DNA from: Paraclostridium hominis
GTDB taxonomy: Bacteria > Bacillota > Clostridia > Peptostreptococcales > Peptostreptococcaceae
DNA: 64,000 nt
Assembly (NCBI RefSeq): GCF_014306135.1
Contig: NZ_JACRWD010000004.1
Span: 104,708 to 168,707, forward strand
Direction of reading: 5' to 3'
In this document: positions 24,760 to 33,259 of the stretch, in pieces
How positions within the stretch are numbered: position 1 is the first letter of the stretch
Layout: the number at the start of each line of letters is the position of its first letter
Notes under the pieces: model-generated
What the model saw: only the letters and a program-made list of their open reading frames with translations
Databases searched by the model: none
Told to the model about the DNA's origin: nothing
Position numbers and translations under genes: made by a program

Positions 24760-25470
24760 ATGAGAAAAAAAATAGAAAACGTTTATGGAAAAGCTTTATC
24801 AGGTACTTTTAAAGTAGTTAATCCTGTAAAAAAAAGTATTATAACTACAGATTGTGAAGTACATGTATTTATACAAGCAAATGCATTAGAAATTCTAAAA
24901 AATGAAGGATATTTGAAAGAATATGAATTTTTCAAAAGCTATTTACCACAAATAAATAAAGGCTTAATATGGGCCGATCAAGATTTTAAAAGTTACCATC
25001 ATTTTTATAATCCTCATTTAAAAAGAGGTAAATTTGGATATGAAGAAAATGCTCTAACAATATCGACCAAATATTATAATAAAGCTGTTAAATTTTTTAA
25101 TTTGGATAAATTCGAATTAAGCCTTTTTTACTTTGGAGTAGCATGTCATATAATACAAGATCTAACGATACCTCAACATGCTAAAGGAAAGTTATTAGAC
25201 AATCATAGACAGTTTGAGTTATATATAAAAAATAATTATATGTCTATACCAAGACTTAAAGCAAAAGAAGGTTTAATTAGAAAAAATAGTGTAGAAGAAT
25301 ATGCGGTATATAATTCTACCCATGCTATAAATTATGATAAAATGTATAAAAATGTATCTAATTTAAAAAATAAGTTCTATATGTTAGGTACAAAATGTCT
25401 ACCATTGGCACAAAGGACTTCTGCAGGATTTATGTTGATGTTTTTTGATAGAATATTTAATAACGAATAA
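24760..25470 (+). CDS. Zinc-dependent phospholipase C-like protein
   Basis: The 236-residue protein aligns with the N-terminal catalytic domain of clostridial alpha-toxin/Bacillus PLC. The expected zinc ligands are present in order: H35, D73, H81 (HHFYNP), H130 and D134 (ACHIIQDLTIPQH), H140, H149 and E153 (NHRQFE). It has no signal peptide and lacks the mature N-terminal Trp ligand, so it is not an obvious secreted toxin. It may be intracellular or spore-associated. ATG 24760 follows TAGGTG; the GTG at 24751 overlaps this site. The 3' end lies inside a 62-bp perfect palindrome. Confidence 0.82.
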   Translation: MRKKIENVYGKALSGTFKVVNPVKKSIITTDCEVHVFIQANALEILKNEGYLKEYEFFKSYLPQINKGLIWADQDFKSYHHFYNPHLKRGKFGYEENALTISTKYYNKAVKFFNLDKFELSLFYFGVACHIIQDLTIPQHAKGKLLDNHRQFELYIKNNYMSIPRLKAKEGLIRKNSVEEYAVYNSTHAINYDKMYKNVSNLKNKFYMLGTKCLPLAQRTSAGFMLMFFDRIFNNE

Positions 25471-25514
25471 AAGCTCTCTTTAATTAAAGAGAGCTTTTAT
25501 TCGTTATTAAATAT
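25453..25514 (+). terminator. 62-bp perfect palindrome at the end of the phospholipase-like gene
   Basis: Two 31-bp arms with no spacer, centred between 25483 and 25484, verified base by base. The left arm covers the last five codons and the stop; the right arm is its exact mirror. The core AAAGCTCTCTTT with a T-rich 3' arm would act as an intrinsic terminator. Confidence 0.92.
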
Positions 25515-25607
25515 ATATGAAAATACATGAAATTACTTGTATCACTTGATTTGATTAAAGAAAGAAGCTATTATGATATAGATAATAAAATAAGAAGAGG
25601 TGTTTAG

Positions 25608-27158
25608 ATGCTAGTAGTTGAAAATGTTAGCCATGGATTTGGTGCAAGAACTATACTTGAAAATGTATCTTTTAGACTTAGAAAAGGTGAACATATAGCA
25701 CTTATAGGAGCTAATGGAGAAGGTAAATCTACATTTTTAAATATAATAACAAAGAAATTAATGCCTGATGCAGGTAATATAAAATGGTCATCAAGAGTAA
25801 CAGTTGGTTACTTAGACCAACATACAGTATTAACAAAAGGAAAATCTATAAGAGAAGTGCTTAGAGATGCTTTTAAGCCCATGTTTGACTTAGAACAAGA
25901 AATGATAAGTATGTATGATAAAATGGGTGAAGCTGATGAAACTGAAATGACAAAACTAATGGATGGAACAGCTGAAATACAAACTATTTTAGAAAATAGT
26001 GGTTTTTATATGATAGATGCGAAAATACAAGAAGTAGCTAATGGTCTAGGTCTTGGTGAAATAGGCTTAGATAGAGATGTTACGGATTTAAGTGGTGGTC
26101 AAAGAACTAAAGTATTACTTACAAAGTTACTTTTAGAAAACCCTACAATATTAATACTTGATGAGCCTACTAACTACTTAGATGTAGAGCATATTGAGTG
26201 GTTAACAAGATATCTTCAAGAATATGAAAATAGTTTTATATTAGTATCTCACGATATACCATTTATAAATGATACATGTAATGTAATTTATCATATGGAA
26301 AATGGAGAGCTTAATAGATATAAAGGAAATTATGATGAATTTGAAAGACTTAGAGATATAAAGAAGAGACAAGAAGAACAAGCTTATGAAAAGCAAGTTG
26401 AAGAAAGAAAGAAATTAGAAGATTTTGTTGCTAGAAATAAAGCAAGAGTTGCAACTCGTGGTATGGCAAACAGTAGACAAAAGAAATTAGATAAGATGGA
26501 AATGTTAGAAAGACCTAAAGAAAAAATAAAGCCTACATTTGGATTTATGGAATCTAGAGCATCAAGTAGATTTGTATTTAAAACAGATGAACTTGTTTTA
26601 GGTTATAATGAGGCATTAACAAAACCTCTTAACTTTACTTTAGAGAGAAATCAAAAAATTGCTTTAAGAGGTATGAATGGTATAGGAAAATCAACATTAT
26701 TAAAAACTCTTCTAGGAATAATTAAGCCATTTGATGGTAAAGTAGAGCTAGGAGATTATTTAGAGGTTGGTTACTTTGAACAAGAAAGCTCAAGAGAAAA
26801 TAGCAATACACCTATGGATGAAATATGGGCAGAGTATCCAGGACTTACAAACTTTGAAGTAAGACAAGCTTTATCTAAATGTGGACTTACAAATGAGCAT
26901 ATAACTAGTCAAATGAGAGTTTTAAGTGGAGGAGAAGCTGCGAAGGTAAGATTATGCAAGTTAATGTTAAAGAAAATAAACTTTTTAGTATTAGATGAGC
27001 CTACAAACCACTTAGATGTAGAAGCTAAAGATGAACTTAAAAAAGCTATAAGAGAATTCAAAGGAACTGTTTTATTAGTATCTCATGAACCTGAATTTTA
27101 TATGGATATAGTGGATGATGTGTGGAATATAGAAGATTTCACAACTAAAATTGTTTAG
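25608..27158 (+). CDS. ABC-F family ATPase
   Basis: Soluble protein of 516 residues with two ATP-binding cassettes and no membrane part. Walker A GANGEGKST and GMNGIGKST; signatures LSGGQRTKV and LSGGEAAKV; Walker B LILDEPTNYLD and LVLDEPTNHLD. The linker with many charged residues (about 240-310) lies between them. ABC-F proteins act on the ribosome (translation factors or antibiotic-resistance proteins). The length and linker resemble the housekeeping YkpA/YbiT group more than resistance proteins, but this is not certain. Followed after 9 bp by the Lit-like gene. Confidence 0.9.
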   Translation: MLVVENVSHGFGARTILENVSFRLRKGEHIALIGANGEGKSTFLNIITKKLMPDAGNIKWSSRVTVGYLDQHTVLTKGKSIREVLRDAFKPMFDLEQEMISMYDKMGEADETEMTKLMDGTAEIQTILENSGFYMIDAKIQEVANGLGLGEIGLDRDVTDLSGGQRTKVLLTKLLLENPTILILDEPTNYLDVEHIEWLTRYLQEYENSFILVSHDIPFINDTCNVIYHMENGELNRYKGNYDEFERLRDIKKRQEEQAYEKQVEERKKLEDFVARNKARVATRGMANSRQKKLDKMEMLERPKEKIKPTFGFMESRASSRFVFKTDELVLGYNEALTKPLNFTLERNQKIALRGMNGIGKSTLLKTLLGIIKPFDGKVELGDYLEVGYFEQESSRENSNTPMDEIWAEYPGLTNFEVRQALSKCGLTNEHITSQMRVLSGGEAAKVRLCKLMLKKINFLVLDEPTNHLDVEAKDELKKAIREFKGTVLLVSHEPEFYMDIVDDVWNIEDFTTKIV

Positions 27159-27167
27159 GTAAAACAT

Positions 27168-27815
27168 ATGGGGTATAGTAAAAGTAGAATTTTAAACTTG
27201 ATATTTTCATTATCAATAAGCTTGTTTATAATAACTTCAATTATTAAATTTACAGTTAATTTTAAGCAATTATATTATTTTAATATAGATTATTTAAATA
27301 TTCCAAAGTTAAGTAATATGACTAAGGAAGATATAAAGCTTAATTATGATTATTTAATTGATTATAATACAAGCAATAGTGATTTAGATTTTAATTTACC
27401 TACATTAGAATCATCAGCTCAAGGAAAAATTCATTTTGAGGAAGTTAGAGATATATTTCAAAATGTAAAAAAATTAAATAATATAACTTTAATTTTTTTA
27501 ATTATAGGGATATATATAAGTATTAGAAATAATGATTTAAGCATTTTAAAATATAGTGCAATAACTTTAATATTAATACCATTAATATTAATTATGCCTA
27601 TACTTATAAATTTTCAAAAAAGCTTTGAAATATTTCATAATATATTGTTTGGCAATGATTACTGGATATTTGATCCAAATTTAGATTCAGTAATAAATAT
27701 ATTACCAGCAGAATTTTTCCTTCATTCAGGAATTATGATATTAATACTTATATTTATAATTAGCTTATTAATGATATTTAGTTATAAAAAATTAAATAAA
27801 AGGAGTAGTAATTAA
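27168..27815 (+). CDS. TIGR01906/DUF1461 membrane protein (Lit-like)
   Basis: Integral membrane protein of 215 residues with four hydrophobic helices: about 10-30, 105-122, 130-150 and 185-208. Between helices 1 and 2 is an extracytoplasmic region with the family-typical LPTLESSAQGKIHFEEVRD pattern, in which the His is conserved. This family includes Lit, the lipoprotein intramolecular transacylase that makes lyso-form lipoproteins in some Firmicutes. Homology does not prove that activity here. No strong ribosome site is visible; translation may be coupled to the ABC-F gene 9 bp upstream. Confidence 0.75.
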   Translation: MGYSKSRILNLIFSLSISLFIITSIIKFTVNFKQLYYFNIDYLNIPKLSNMTKEDIKLNYDYLIDYNTSNSDLDFNLPTLESSAQGKIHFEEVRDIFQNVKKLNNITLIFLIIGIYISIRNNDLSILKYSAITLILIPLILIMPILINFQKSFEIFHNILFGNDYWIFDPNLDSVINILPAEFFLHSGIMILILIFIISLLMIFSYKKLNKRSSN

Positions 27816-27838
27816 TTACTACTCCTTTTATTTAATTT
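27789..27838. terminator. Perfect 50-bp palindrome between convergent genes
   Basis: 25-bp arms with no spacer, centred between 27813 and 27814, covering the stop of the Lit-like gene. Core GGAGTAGTAATT with A/T-rich tails in both directions. Confidence 0.9.
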
Positions 27839-27843
27839 ATAAG

Positions 27844-28104
27844 CTATAATTTTTTACCTAGATTTAGAATATCTCCTATTTTACTCATTATGTAATCATG
27901 ACTTTTTATATTATGAGGAACTAAACAAGAAGAACAATCTTTTATTCCGTTATCTGTATATTTAAAGTTTCCGCCACAATTTTCCTTTAAAGCATATAAA
28001 GGACAATAGCAAAATAGGCAATTAAAGTTTTTGGGATCACTCACTTTATGGCAAGGAAAATATTCACATTTATCATTACTAAAAAATTTATAATTATCAG
28101 ACAT
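27844..28104 (-). CDS. Small cysteine-rich protein (Cys-rich small domain family)
   Basis: Protein of 86 residues with nine cysteines arranged as CEYFPCH, CLFCYCPLY, NCGG and CSSCLVPH. The pattern fits the cysteine-rich small domain family (PF04071-like), thought to bind metal. No catalytic function is known. Single gene on the minus strand with AGGAGG before the ATG, divergent from hflX. Confidence 0.75.
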   Translation of the reverse strand: MSDNYKFFSNDKCEYFPCHKVSDPKNFNCLFCYCPLYALKENCGGNFKYTDNGIKDCSSCLVPHNIKSHDYIMSKIGDILNLGKKL

Positions 28105-28159
28105 AACATATACCTCCTAAAATATTTAGAGTTTCAATATAATTATACTAAAAATTTAC

Positions 28160-28173
28160 AATAGTGGTATAAT
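28160..28173 (+). promoter_or_regulatory. Extended -10 promoter of hflX
   Basis: AATAGTGGTATAAT, with the hexamer at 28168-28173, identical to the iscS promoter 14-mer. Confidence 0.6.
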
Positions 28174-28203
28174 AAAAAAAAGTACATTAAATGAGGTGTT
28201 ACA

Positions 28204-29487
28204 ATGGAAAAAATAGTAGAAAAGGCGTTGTTAGTTGGGCTTAATATAACTACTAACGTAAAAAAAGTTGATGATATAGACATTAATGAATCTATGGAAG
28301 AATTAAAAGAGCTTGCAAAGGCAGCAGGAGCAGAAGTTGTAGGCAGTATTATACAAAATAGGCCAGCAAGAGAAGCTGCCTTTTATATAGGAAAAGGGAA
28401 AGTAGAAGAGATAAAGGCATATTGCGAATCATTAGATGCTACAGTAGTAATATTTAACGATGAATTATCAGGAGCGCAAATAAGAAATATAGAAGAATTA
28501 GTTCAAAGAAAAGTAATAGATAGAACAACTTTAATATTAGATATATTTGCACAAAGGGCCTTAAGCAAAGAAGGTAAGCTACAAGTTGAATTAGCTCAGT
28601 TAAAATATAGACTACCTAGACTATATGGTATGGGTGGAGAGATGAGTAGAACTGGAGCAGGTATAGGAACAAGAGGTCCAGGAGAGCAAAAACTAGAGGT
28701 AGATAAAAGACACATATTAAATAAAATGGCAGATATAAGAAGAGAACTTAGGGATGTAAAGAAAAACAGAGAAACTCAAAGATCTCAAAGATTAAAATCT
28801 AATATACCTATAGTTGCTTTAGTAGGCTATACAAATGCAGGAAAATCAACATTACTTAATGAACTTATAAAAACGCATAAAGAATATAGTGTTGAAAAAG
28901 AAGTTTTATCAAAAGATATGTTATTTGCAACGTTAGATGTTACTTTAAGGAAAGCTTTACTTCCTAATAAAAAGGAATTTTTAGTTGTAGATACAGTTGG
29001 GTTTGTAAGTAAACTACCACATGACTTAGTAGAAGCATTTAAAGCAACTTTAGAAGAGGTTCACTATGCTGATTTAATAGTTCATGTGGTTGATGCGACA
29101 AACGAAAGTTTTGAAATACAAGAAAATACTACTAAAAAAGTATTAAAAGAATTAGATGCTGAAGATAAGCCTACTATAATGGCTTATAACAAAATAGATA
29201 AGTTAGAACTAGATATATATCCTAAAAATCAAGAAAATACAGTTTATATATCAGCTAAGCAAGGCATAAATATGGATAAACTTACAGAAATGATTCAAAC
29301 AGCATTGATGGAAAATACTCATAGAGTAGATTTATTATTGCCATATGAAAGAGGAGATGTATTTAGTAAATTAAAAAATAAATACAATGTTGAAGAGTTT
29401 GAATATGTTGAAAATGGAATAGAATTAACAGTTAGCTTGGATGAAGAAGACTATAATATATATAAAGAATATATAATAAATGAGTAG
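28204..29487 (+). CDS. hflX: GTPase HflX
   Basis: Ribosome-associated GTPase of 427 residues that splits stalled or stressed 70S ribosomes. It has an N-terminal HflX domain with RRAFYIG-like AAFYIGKGKVEE, the glycine-rich RTGAGIGTRGPGEQ linker, G1 GYTNAGKST, G3 DTVGF and G4 NKID. GAGGTG precedes the ATG. It is followed 8 bp later by an uncharacterised HEAT-repeat gene. Confidence 0.94.
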   Translation: MEKIVEKALLVGLNITTNVKKVDDIDINESMEELKELAKAAGAEVVGSIIQNRPAREAAFYIGKGKVEEIKAYCESLDATVVIFNDELSGAQIRNIEELVQRKVIDRTTLILDIFAQRALSKEGKLQVELAQLKYRLPRLYGMGGEMSRTGAGIGTRGPGEQKLEVDKRHILNKMADIRRELRDVKKNRETQRSQRLKSNIPIVALVGYTNAGKSTLLNELIKTHKEYSVEKEVLSKDMLFATLDVTLRKALLPNKKEFLVVDTVGFVSKLPHDLVEAFKATLEEVHYADLIVHVVDATNESFEIQENTTKKVLKELDAEDKPTIMAYNKIDKLELDIYPKNQENTVYISAKQGINMDKLTEMIQTALMENTHRVDLLLPYERGDVFSKLKNKYNVEEFEYVENGIELTVSLDEEDYNIYKEYIINE

Positions 29488-29495
29488 GGATTAAT

Positions 29496-30158
29496 ATGAA
29501 TATATGTTGGGATAATATAGAAAATTTAGAGGATTATTTTATAACTTATCTTCTATATAAAGAATCTAGAACAGTATCTCAAATAAGTAAGATAAGGAAT
29601 ATTGAAATTCAAGAGGTAAATGACCATTTAATAAAGGCTAAGATGGAAATAAAAGCTATGCTTAAAAGTCAACTAGAACTATCTAAAGATGTATTAGATA
29701 AATTTTTAGAATTAGGCAAAGATGATAGAATTAATTTTATGAATAATCTAGATGATGAGAGATTATTACAATTTAAAAGAAAGTTATATAAAAGAATTAT
29801 AACCGAAAAAAATGCAGAAGATTTAATGATATTAATATGGGCAACTGGTGAGTTAAATGATGATAGATTTTTAGGGATTTTACATTCATTAACTACACAT
29901 AGACATTCAGATGTTAGAAGGATAACTTACTCGGCTCTTAGAAAAATATCTTCAGCTCAAAGTAGAGAATACTTTCAAAGAGGATTATATGATTCTAATG
30001 CACAAACACGTCAGTATTGTGCAAAAGCTTTAGCAAAAGTAGGAAATAAAAGTAGTCTTTCAATGATTAAAAGACTTAAAGAGAGAAAAAAAGACGAAAA
30101 AAACTATGTAATAAAAGCTTATGAAGATGCAATAGAACAGTTAGAAAAAACTACTTAA
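29496..30158 (+). CDS. Uncharacterised HEAT-like repeat protein
   Basis: Soluble protein of 220 residues. The first ~55 residues look like a helix-turn-helix (TVSQISKIRNIEIQEVNDHL). The C-terminal half contains two or three HEAT-like helical pairs (HRHSDVRRITYSALRKI; DSNAQTRQYCAKALAKVG). It is probably co-transcribed with hflX (8-bp gap), so a link to translation stress is possible, but no function is known to me. It is followed by 114 bp with no recognised feature. Confidence 0.7.
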   Translation: MNICWDNIENLEDYFITYLLYKESRTVSQISKIRNIEIQEVNDHLIKAKMEIKAMLKSQLELSKDVLDKFLELGKDDRINFMNNLDDERLLQFKRKLYKRIITEKNAEDLMILIWATGELNDDRFLGILHSLTTHRHSDVRRITYSALRKISSAQSREYFQRGLYDSNAQTRQYCAKALAKVGNKSSLSMIKRLKERKKDEKNYVIKAYEDAIEQLEKTT

Positions 30159-30272
30159 TTATATAACATAAACACTATAAATTTAACATATAATGGATTA
30201 ACATAAGAAATTACTTAAAAATTTATCTCCATAACTTGGTGTAAAAATATGGTTAAGTAGGGGGAATTTAAT

Positions 30273-30701
30273 ATGATACTAAGACGTTGTGCAGGGGGCA
30301 TAGTATTTTATGCAAACAAAGTATTAATAATCAAAAATGACAGAGGCGAGTGGACTATTCCTAAGGGAAAAATAAATGATGGTGATATACCTAGTGAAGT
30401 TGCGCCATTAAAAGTTAAAGAGGAAATTAAAGTTGAAGCTAAAGTACTAGATATGGCAGGAGATACTATGTATGAATTTTACTCAAGAAGCAGACAACAA
30501 AAAGTATGCAATGCTATTATGTGGTATATAATGGAGTCTGATGATACAAACTATAATATTGTTGATGATAGTATTAAAGAAGCTGGATTTTTTAAAGTCA
30601 AAGATGCTTTGGATATGTTAACTCATAATAGAGAAAAGTCGCTAGTAGATATATCATATAAGAAGTTTAAAGATTTAAAAAAACAATGTGTTGATAACTA
30701 A
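30273..30701 (+). CDS. Nudix-fold protein with degenerate Nudix box
   Basis: Protein of 142 residues with the Nudix fold start (RRCAGGIVFYANKVLIIKN, WTIPKGKI). Aligned to the box G-x5-E-x7-REUxEExGU, it reads G-x5-D-x7-LKVKEEIKV: the conserved Arg, the first catalytic-box Glu and the final Gly are replaced, while the EE pair remains. Hydrolase activity may be reduced or the protein may be a binder. The ATG follows AGGGGG. A terminator hairpin follows at 30722-30753. Confidence 0.8.
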   Translation: MILRRCAGGIVFYANKVLIIKNDRGEWTIPKGKINDGDIPSEVAPLKVKEEIKVEAKVLDMAGDTMYEFYSRSRQQKVCNAIMWYIMESDDTNYNIVDDSIKEAGFFKVKDALDMLTHNREKSLVDISYKKFKDLKKQCVDN

Positions 30702-30721
30702 GTATATAGTTATTATTACTT

Positions 30722-30757
30722 AAATAGAACAAGGTATTTACCTTGTTCTATTTTTAT
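30722..30757 (+). terminator. Terminator of the Nudix-fold gene
   Basis: 15-bp arms AAATAGAACAAGGTA / TACCTTGTTCTATTT with a 2-nt spacer and a T5 tail. Confidence 0.85.
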
Positions 30758-30797
30758 GATTATAATTATTATATAAATAAGTTTAGGAGGCTATATT

Positions 30798-31436
30798 ATG
30801 TATAAGACATTACACGAATTTGGAATGGACGAGATTATTATAGATAAATCTACATTTATTGGATATGCAAAGCCTATAAAAACAGAAGAAGAAGCTATTG
30901 AATTTATAAATGAAATAAAGAAAAAGCATAAAGATGCAAGGCATAATGTTTGGGCATATACAGTGGGTAAAAGTATGAATATACAAAGATACAGTGATGA
31001 TGGAGAGCCTCAGGGAACAGCAGGTATACCAACTTTAGAAGTTATAAAAAAAGAAGATTTAAGAGATGTAGTAGTTGTTGTTACAAGATACTTTGGAGGA
31101 ATTAAATTAGGCGCTGGCGGATTGGTAAGAGCTTATACTAAAGGAGCTAAGATAGGACTTGAAGCTGCTAAAATAATTGAAAAAGTAATGTATCAAGAAG
31201 TCAAAATTAAAATAGATTATAATCAACTTGGTAAAGTTCAAAATGAAATAATGAATATGGGATACTTTATAAAAGATACTATATATGAAGATAATGTAGA
31301 AATAATAGTTTACTCAAGAAAAAATGAAATTGAAGGTATTATAGAAAAAATAAATGATATAACAAGTGCTACAGCAAACATAGTTTTAGGAGAAGAATTT
31401 TATTTATCTGAAAAAGATGGACAAATAATACTTTAA
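30798..31436 (+). CDS. YigZ/IMPACT family protein (UPF0029)
   Basis: Protein of 212 residues with an IMPACT N-terminal domain (KHKDARHNVWAYTVG, DDGEPQGTAGIPTLE, VVVTRYFGGIKLGAGGLVRAY) and a C-terminal ferredoxin-like DUF1949 domain. Family members are linked to translation regulation in eukaryotes and to peptidase-like annotations in bacteria without firm proof. Strong AGGAGG before the ATG; single-gene unit. Confidence 0.9.
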   Translation: MYKTLHEFGMDEIIIDKSTFIGYAKPIKTEEEAIEFINEIKKKHKDARHNVWAYTVGKSMNIQRYSDDGEPQGTAGIPTLEVIKKEDLRDVVVVVTRYFGGIKLGAGGLVRAYTKGAKIGLEAAKIIEKVMYQEVKIKIDYNQLGKVQNEIMNMGYFIKDTIYEDNVEIIVYSRKNEIEGIIEKINDITSATANIVLGEEFYLSEKDGQIIL

Positions 31437-31438
31437 AA

Positions 31439-31488
31439 TTAAAGTAATGTCTCAATATAACTAAAGTTATTGAGACATTACTTTTTAA
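31439..31488. terminator. Bidirectional terminator between yigZ-like and tauE-like genes
   Basis: 17-bp stem AAAGTAATGTCTCAATA with a 9-nt loop and A/T-rich ends between convergent genes. Confidence 0.88.
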
Positions 31489-31862
31489 TTTTTACATTTA
31501 GGTTTGGTAGAATTAAATATACCTTTTTTAACTTCTAATATTCCTACGATTAGCAAAAATACACCAAATACTTTTCTTAGAGTTTCTGATGAAATATAGT
31601 TAGCTAAGAAAGAACCAGCTATAGCTCCAGCTACTCCAAAAAGAGCTATTGGAATTACCAAACTCAATATTACATTTTTATTTTTTATATGGATTATTAA
31701 AGCAAATATAGTCATAGGAACAGATGAAAGTAAGTTTACACTTTGTGCTATTTTAGGGTCTATGTTTAAAAATAGTATAAGAGCAGGAATTAGTATTGTT
31801 CCTCCACCCATTCCCATTCCACCTATTATACCTGAAAAAAATCCTATTATGATAAGTAGCAT
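31485..31862 (-). CDS. TauE/SafE half-transporter, second gene
   Basis: Membrane protein of 125 residues with four hydrophobic helices and one TauE repeat motif (GFFSGIIGGMGMGGGTILIPALIL). Its ATG overlaps the stop of the upstream half-transporter (TAATG at 31862), so the two are translationally coupled and probably form one heterodimeric permease. The substrate (sulfite, sulfonate or other organic anion) is unknown. Confidence 0.82.
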   Translation of the reverse strand: MLLIIIGFFSGIIGGMGMGGGTILIPALILFLNIDPKIAQSVNLLSSVPMTIFALIIHIKNKNVILSLVIPIALFGVAGAIAGSFLANYISSETLRKVFGVFLLIVGILEVKKGIFNSTKPKCKN

Positions 31863-32230
31863 TAAAACACCATCCTTAGAGCAGCTATAATCATTATTAT
31901 TCCAAATGAAATCCTAAGAAACTTTCCTGTAAGTTTACAAAGAATTTTAGCACCTATTATTCCACCTATTATACTTCCTATTGCAACTTTGAATGTTAGG
32001 TTTAAATCATAGGTTCCTTTTGATACATATATAAAAGAACTTGTAACAGTTAAAAAAACTACTATAGATAAAGCTGTTGCATGTGATTTATGCTCTTCTA
32101 CCTTTAGGATATTATTTAAAATAGGTACTAATAATGTTCCTCCACCAGATCCAAAAATGCCATTTATAAATCCTGAAATAGAACCTATAAGTGAGTTTTT
32201 AATATTAAAATTAAAATATTTTTTATTCAT
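31862..32230 (-). CDS. TauE/SafE half-transporter, first gene
   Basis: Membrane protein of 122 residues with one TauE-type repeat (GSISGFINGIFGSGGGTLLVPIL) and four hydrophobic helices: half of the usual ~250-residue permease. The start ATG at 32230 is chosen for the AGAAGGTGAT upstream; the frame is open a further six codons. It pairs with the gene that follows. Both halves are complete domains with their own ribosome sites, so this is a two-gene version and not a frameshifted pseudogene. Confidence 0.82.
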   Translation of the reverse strand: MNKKYFNFNIKNSLIGSISGFINGIFGSGGGTLLVPILNNILKVEEHKSHATALSIVVFLTVTSSFIYVSKGTYDLNLTFKVAIGSIIGGIIGAKILCKLTGKFLRISFGIIMIIAALRMVF

Positions 32231-32341
32231 ATGATCACCTTCTTGCATTATTTTTCACATAAAGCATAAATTATATTTAATTAAAATAAAAATATCTGAT
32301 ATAATTGGCTTATCCAAAAAATGTAAGGAGGAATAGTTTAT

Positions 32342-33097
32342 ATGACAAACATAAATGATAAGATAGATAAAACGGTAGAATGGCTTAGAGAGAAAGTAAA
32401 GGAATCAAATACCAATGGATTAATAGTTGGAGTATCGGGTGGAATTGATTCAGCTGTAGTTGCGTATTTAATAAAAAAAGCTTTTCCAAATGACTCTATG
32501 GGCGTAATAATGAGTATAAAAAGTAACCCTCAAGATAGATTAGATGCACTTAAAGTAATACATGGTTGTAATATAGAATATTTAGATTTAGATTTAACAG
32601 ATGAGCAAGTTAGTATATATGAAAAAGTTATAAATAACTTAAAAGAAAAAGACTTATATAATGAAAAAAATAACAGAATGAGTGATGCTAATTTAAGAGC
32701 AAGAATAAGAATGAGTACTGTGTATACTGTTGCTAATAATATGGGATACTTAGTTGTAGGAACAGATAATGCAGCTGAAATACATACAGGATATTTTACA
32801 AAGTATGGAGATGGAGGAGTTGATTTAATTCCATTGGCTAATTTAACTAAGAAGGAAGTGTATGAATGGGCTAAAGTTTTAGGTGTTCATGATGATATTA
32901 TAAATAAAGCTCCATCAGCTGGACTTTGGGAAGGACAAACTGATGAAAATGAAATGGGAACTACTTATGATATGATAGATGCAATTGTAGAAGGTAGAAT
33001 AGATGAAGTTCCTCAAAAAGATAAAGAAATAATAGCTAGATTACATAGGGTAAGTGAGCATAAAAGACATACTGCGGCAGCTCCACCTAAGTTCTAA
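32342..33097 (+). CDS. nadE: NH3-dependent NAD+ synthetase
   Basis: Last step of NAD synthesis: amidation of deamido-NAD. The 251-residue protein has the PP-loop GVSGGIDSAVVAYL near residues 29-42 and GTDNAAEIHTGYFTKYGDGG, with no glutaminase domain, so ammonia is the nitrogen donor. TAAGGAGG precedes the ATG. Followed by 162 bp in which I see no feature. Confidence 0.95.
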   Translation: MTNINDKIDKTVEWLREKVKESNTNGLIVGVSGGIDSAVVAYLIKKAFPNDSMGVIMSIKSNPQDRLDALKVIHGCNIEYLDLDLTDEQVSIYEKVINNLKEKDLYNEKNNRMSDANLRARIRMSTVYTVANNMGYLVVGTDNAAEIHTGYFTKYGDGGVDLIPLANLTKKEVYEWAKVLGVHDDIINKAPSAGLWEGQTDENEMGTTYDMIDAIVEGRIDEVPQKDKEIIARLHRVSEHKRHTAAAPPKF

Positions 33098-33259
33098 TTT
33101 ACTAAATTAAAGTTTTATGCTAAAATTACGGTGTATATATAGTATAAATTAATTTATAATCATACTAATTCATATTACATATTAACTATACCTATATAAG
33201 ATATAAGCATAACAAAGTTTTATTTAGATAAAATAATTTACAGAGCAAGGAGTGGAATT

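Noticed and set aside
24760..25470. Secreted alpha-toxin-like virulence factor
   Set aside because: No signal peptide, no mature N-terminal Trp and no C-terminal C2-like domain.
31485..32230. Frameshifted TauE pseudogene
   Set aside because: Both halves have their own start, ribosome site and a full internal repeat; the overlap is a normal TAATG coupling.
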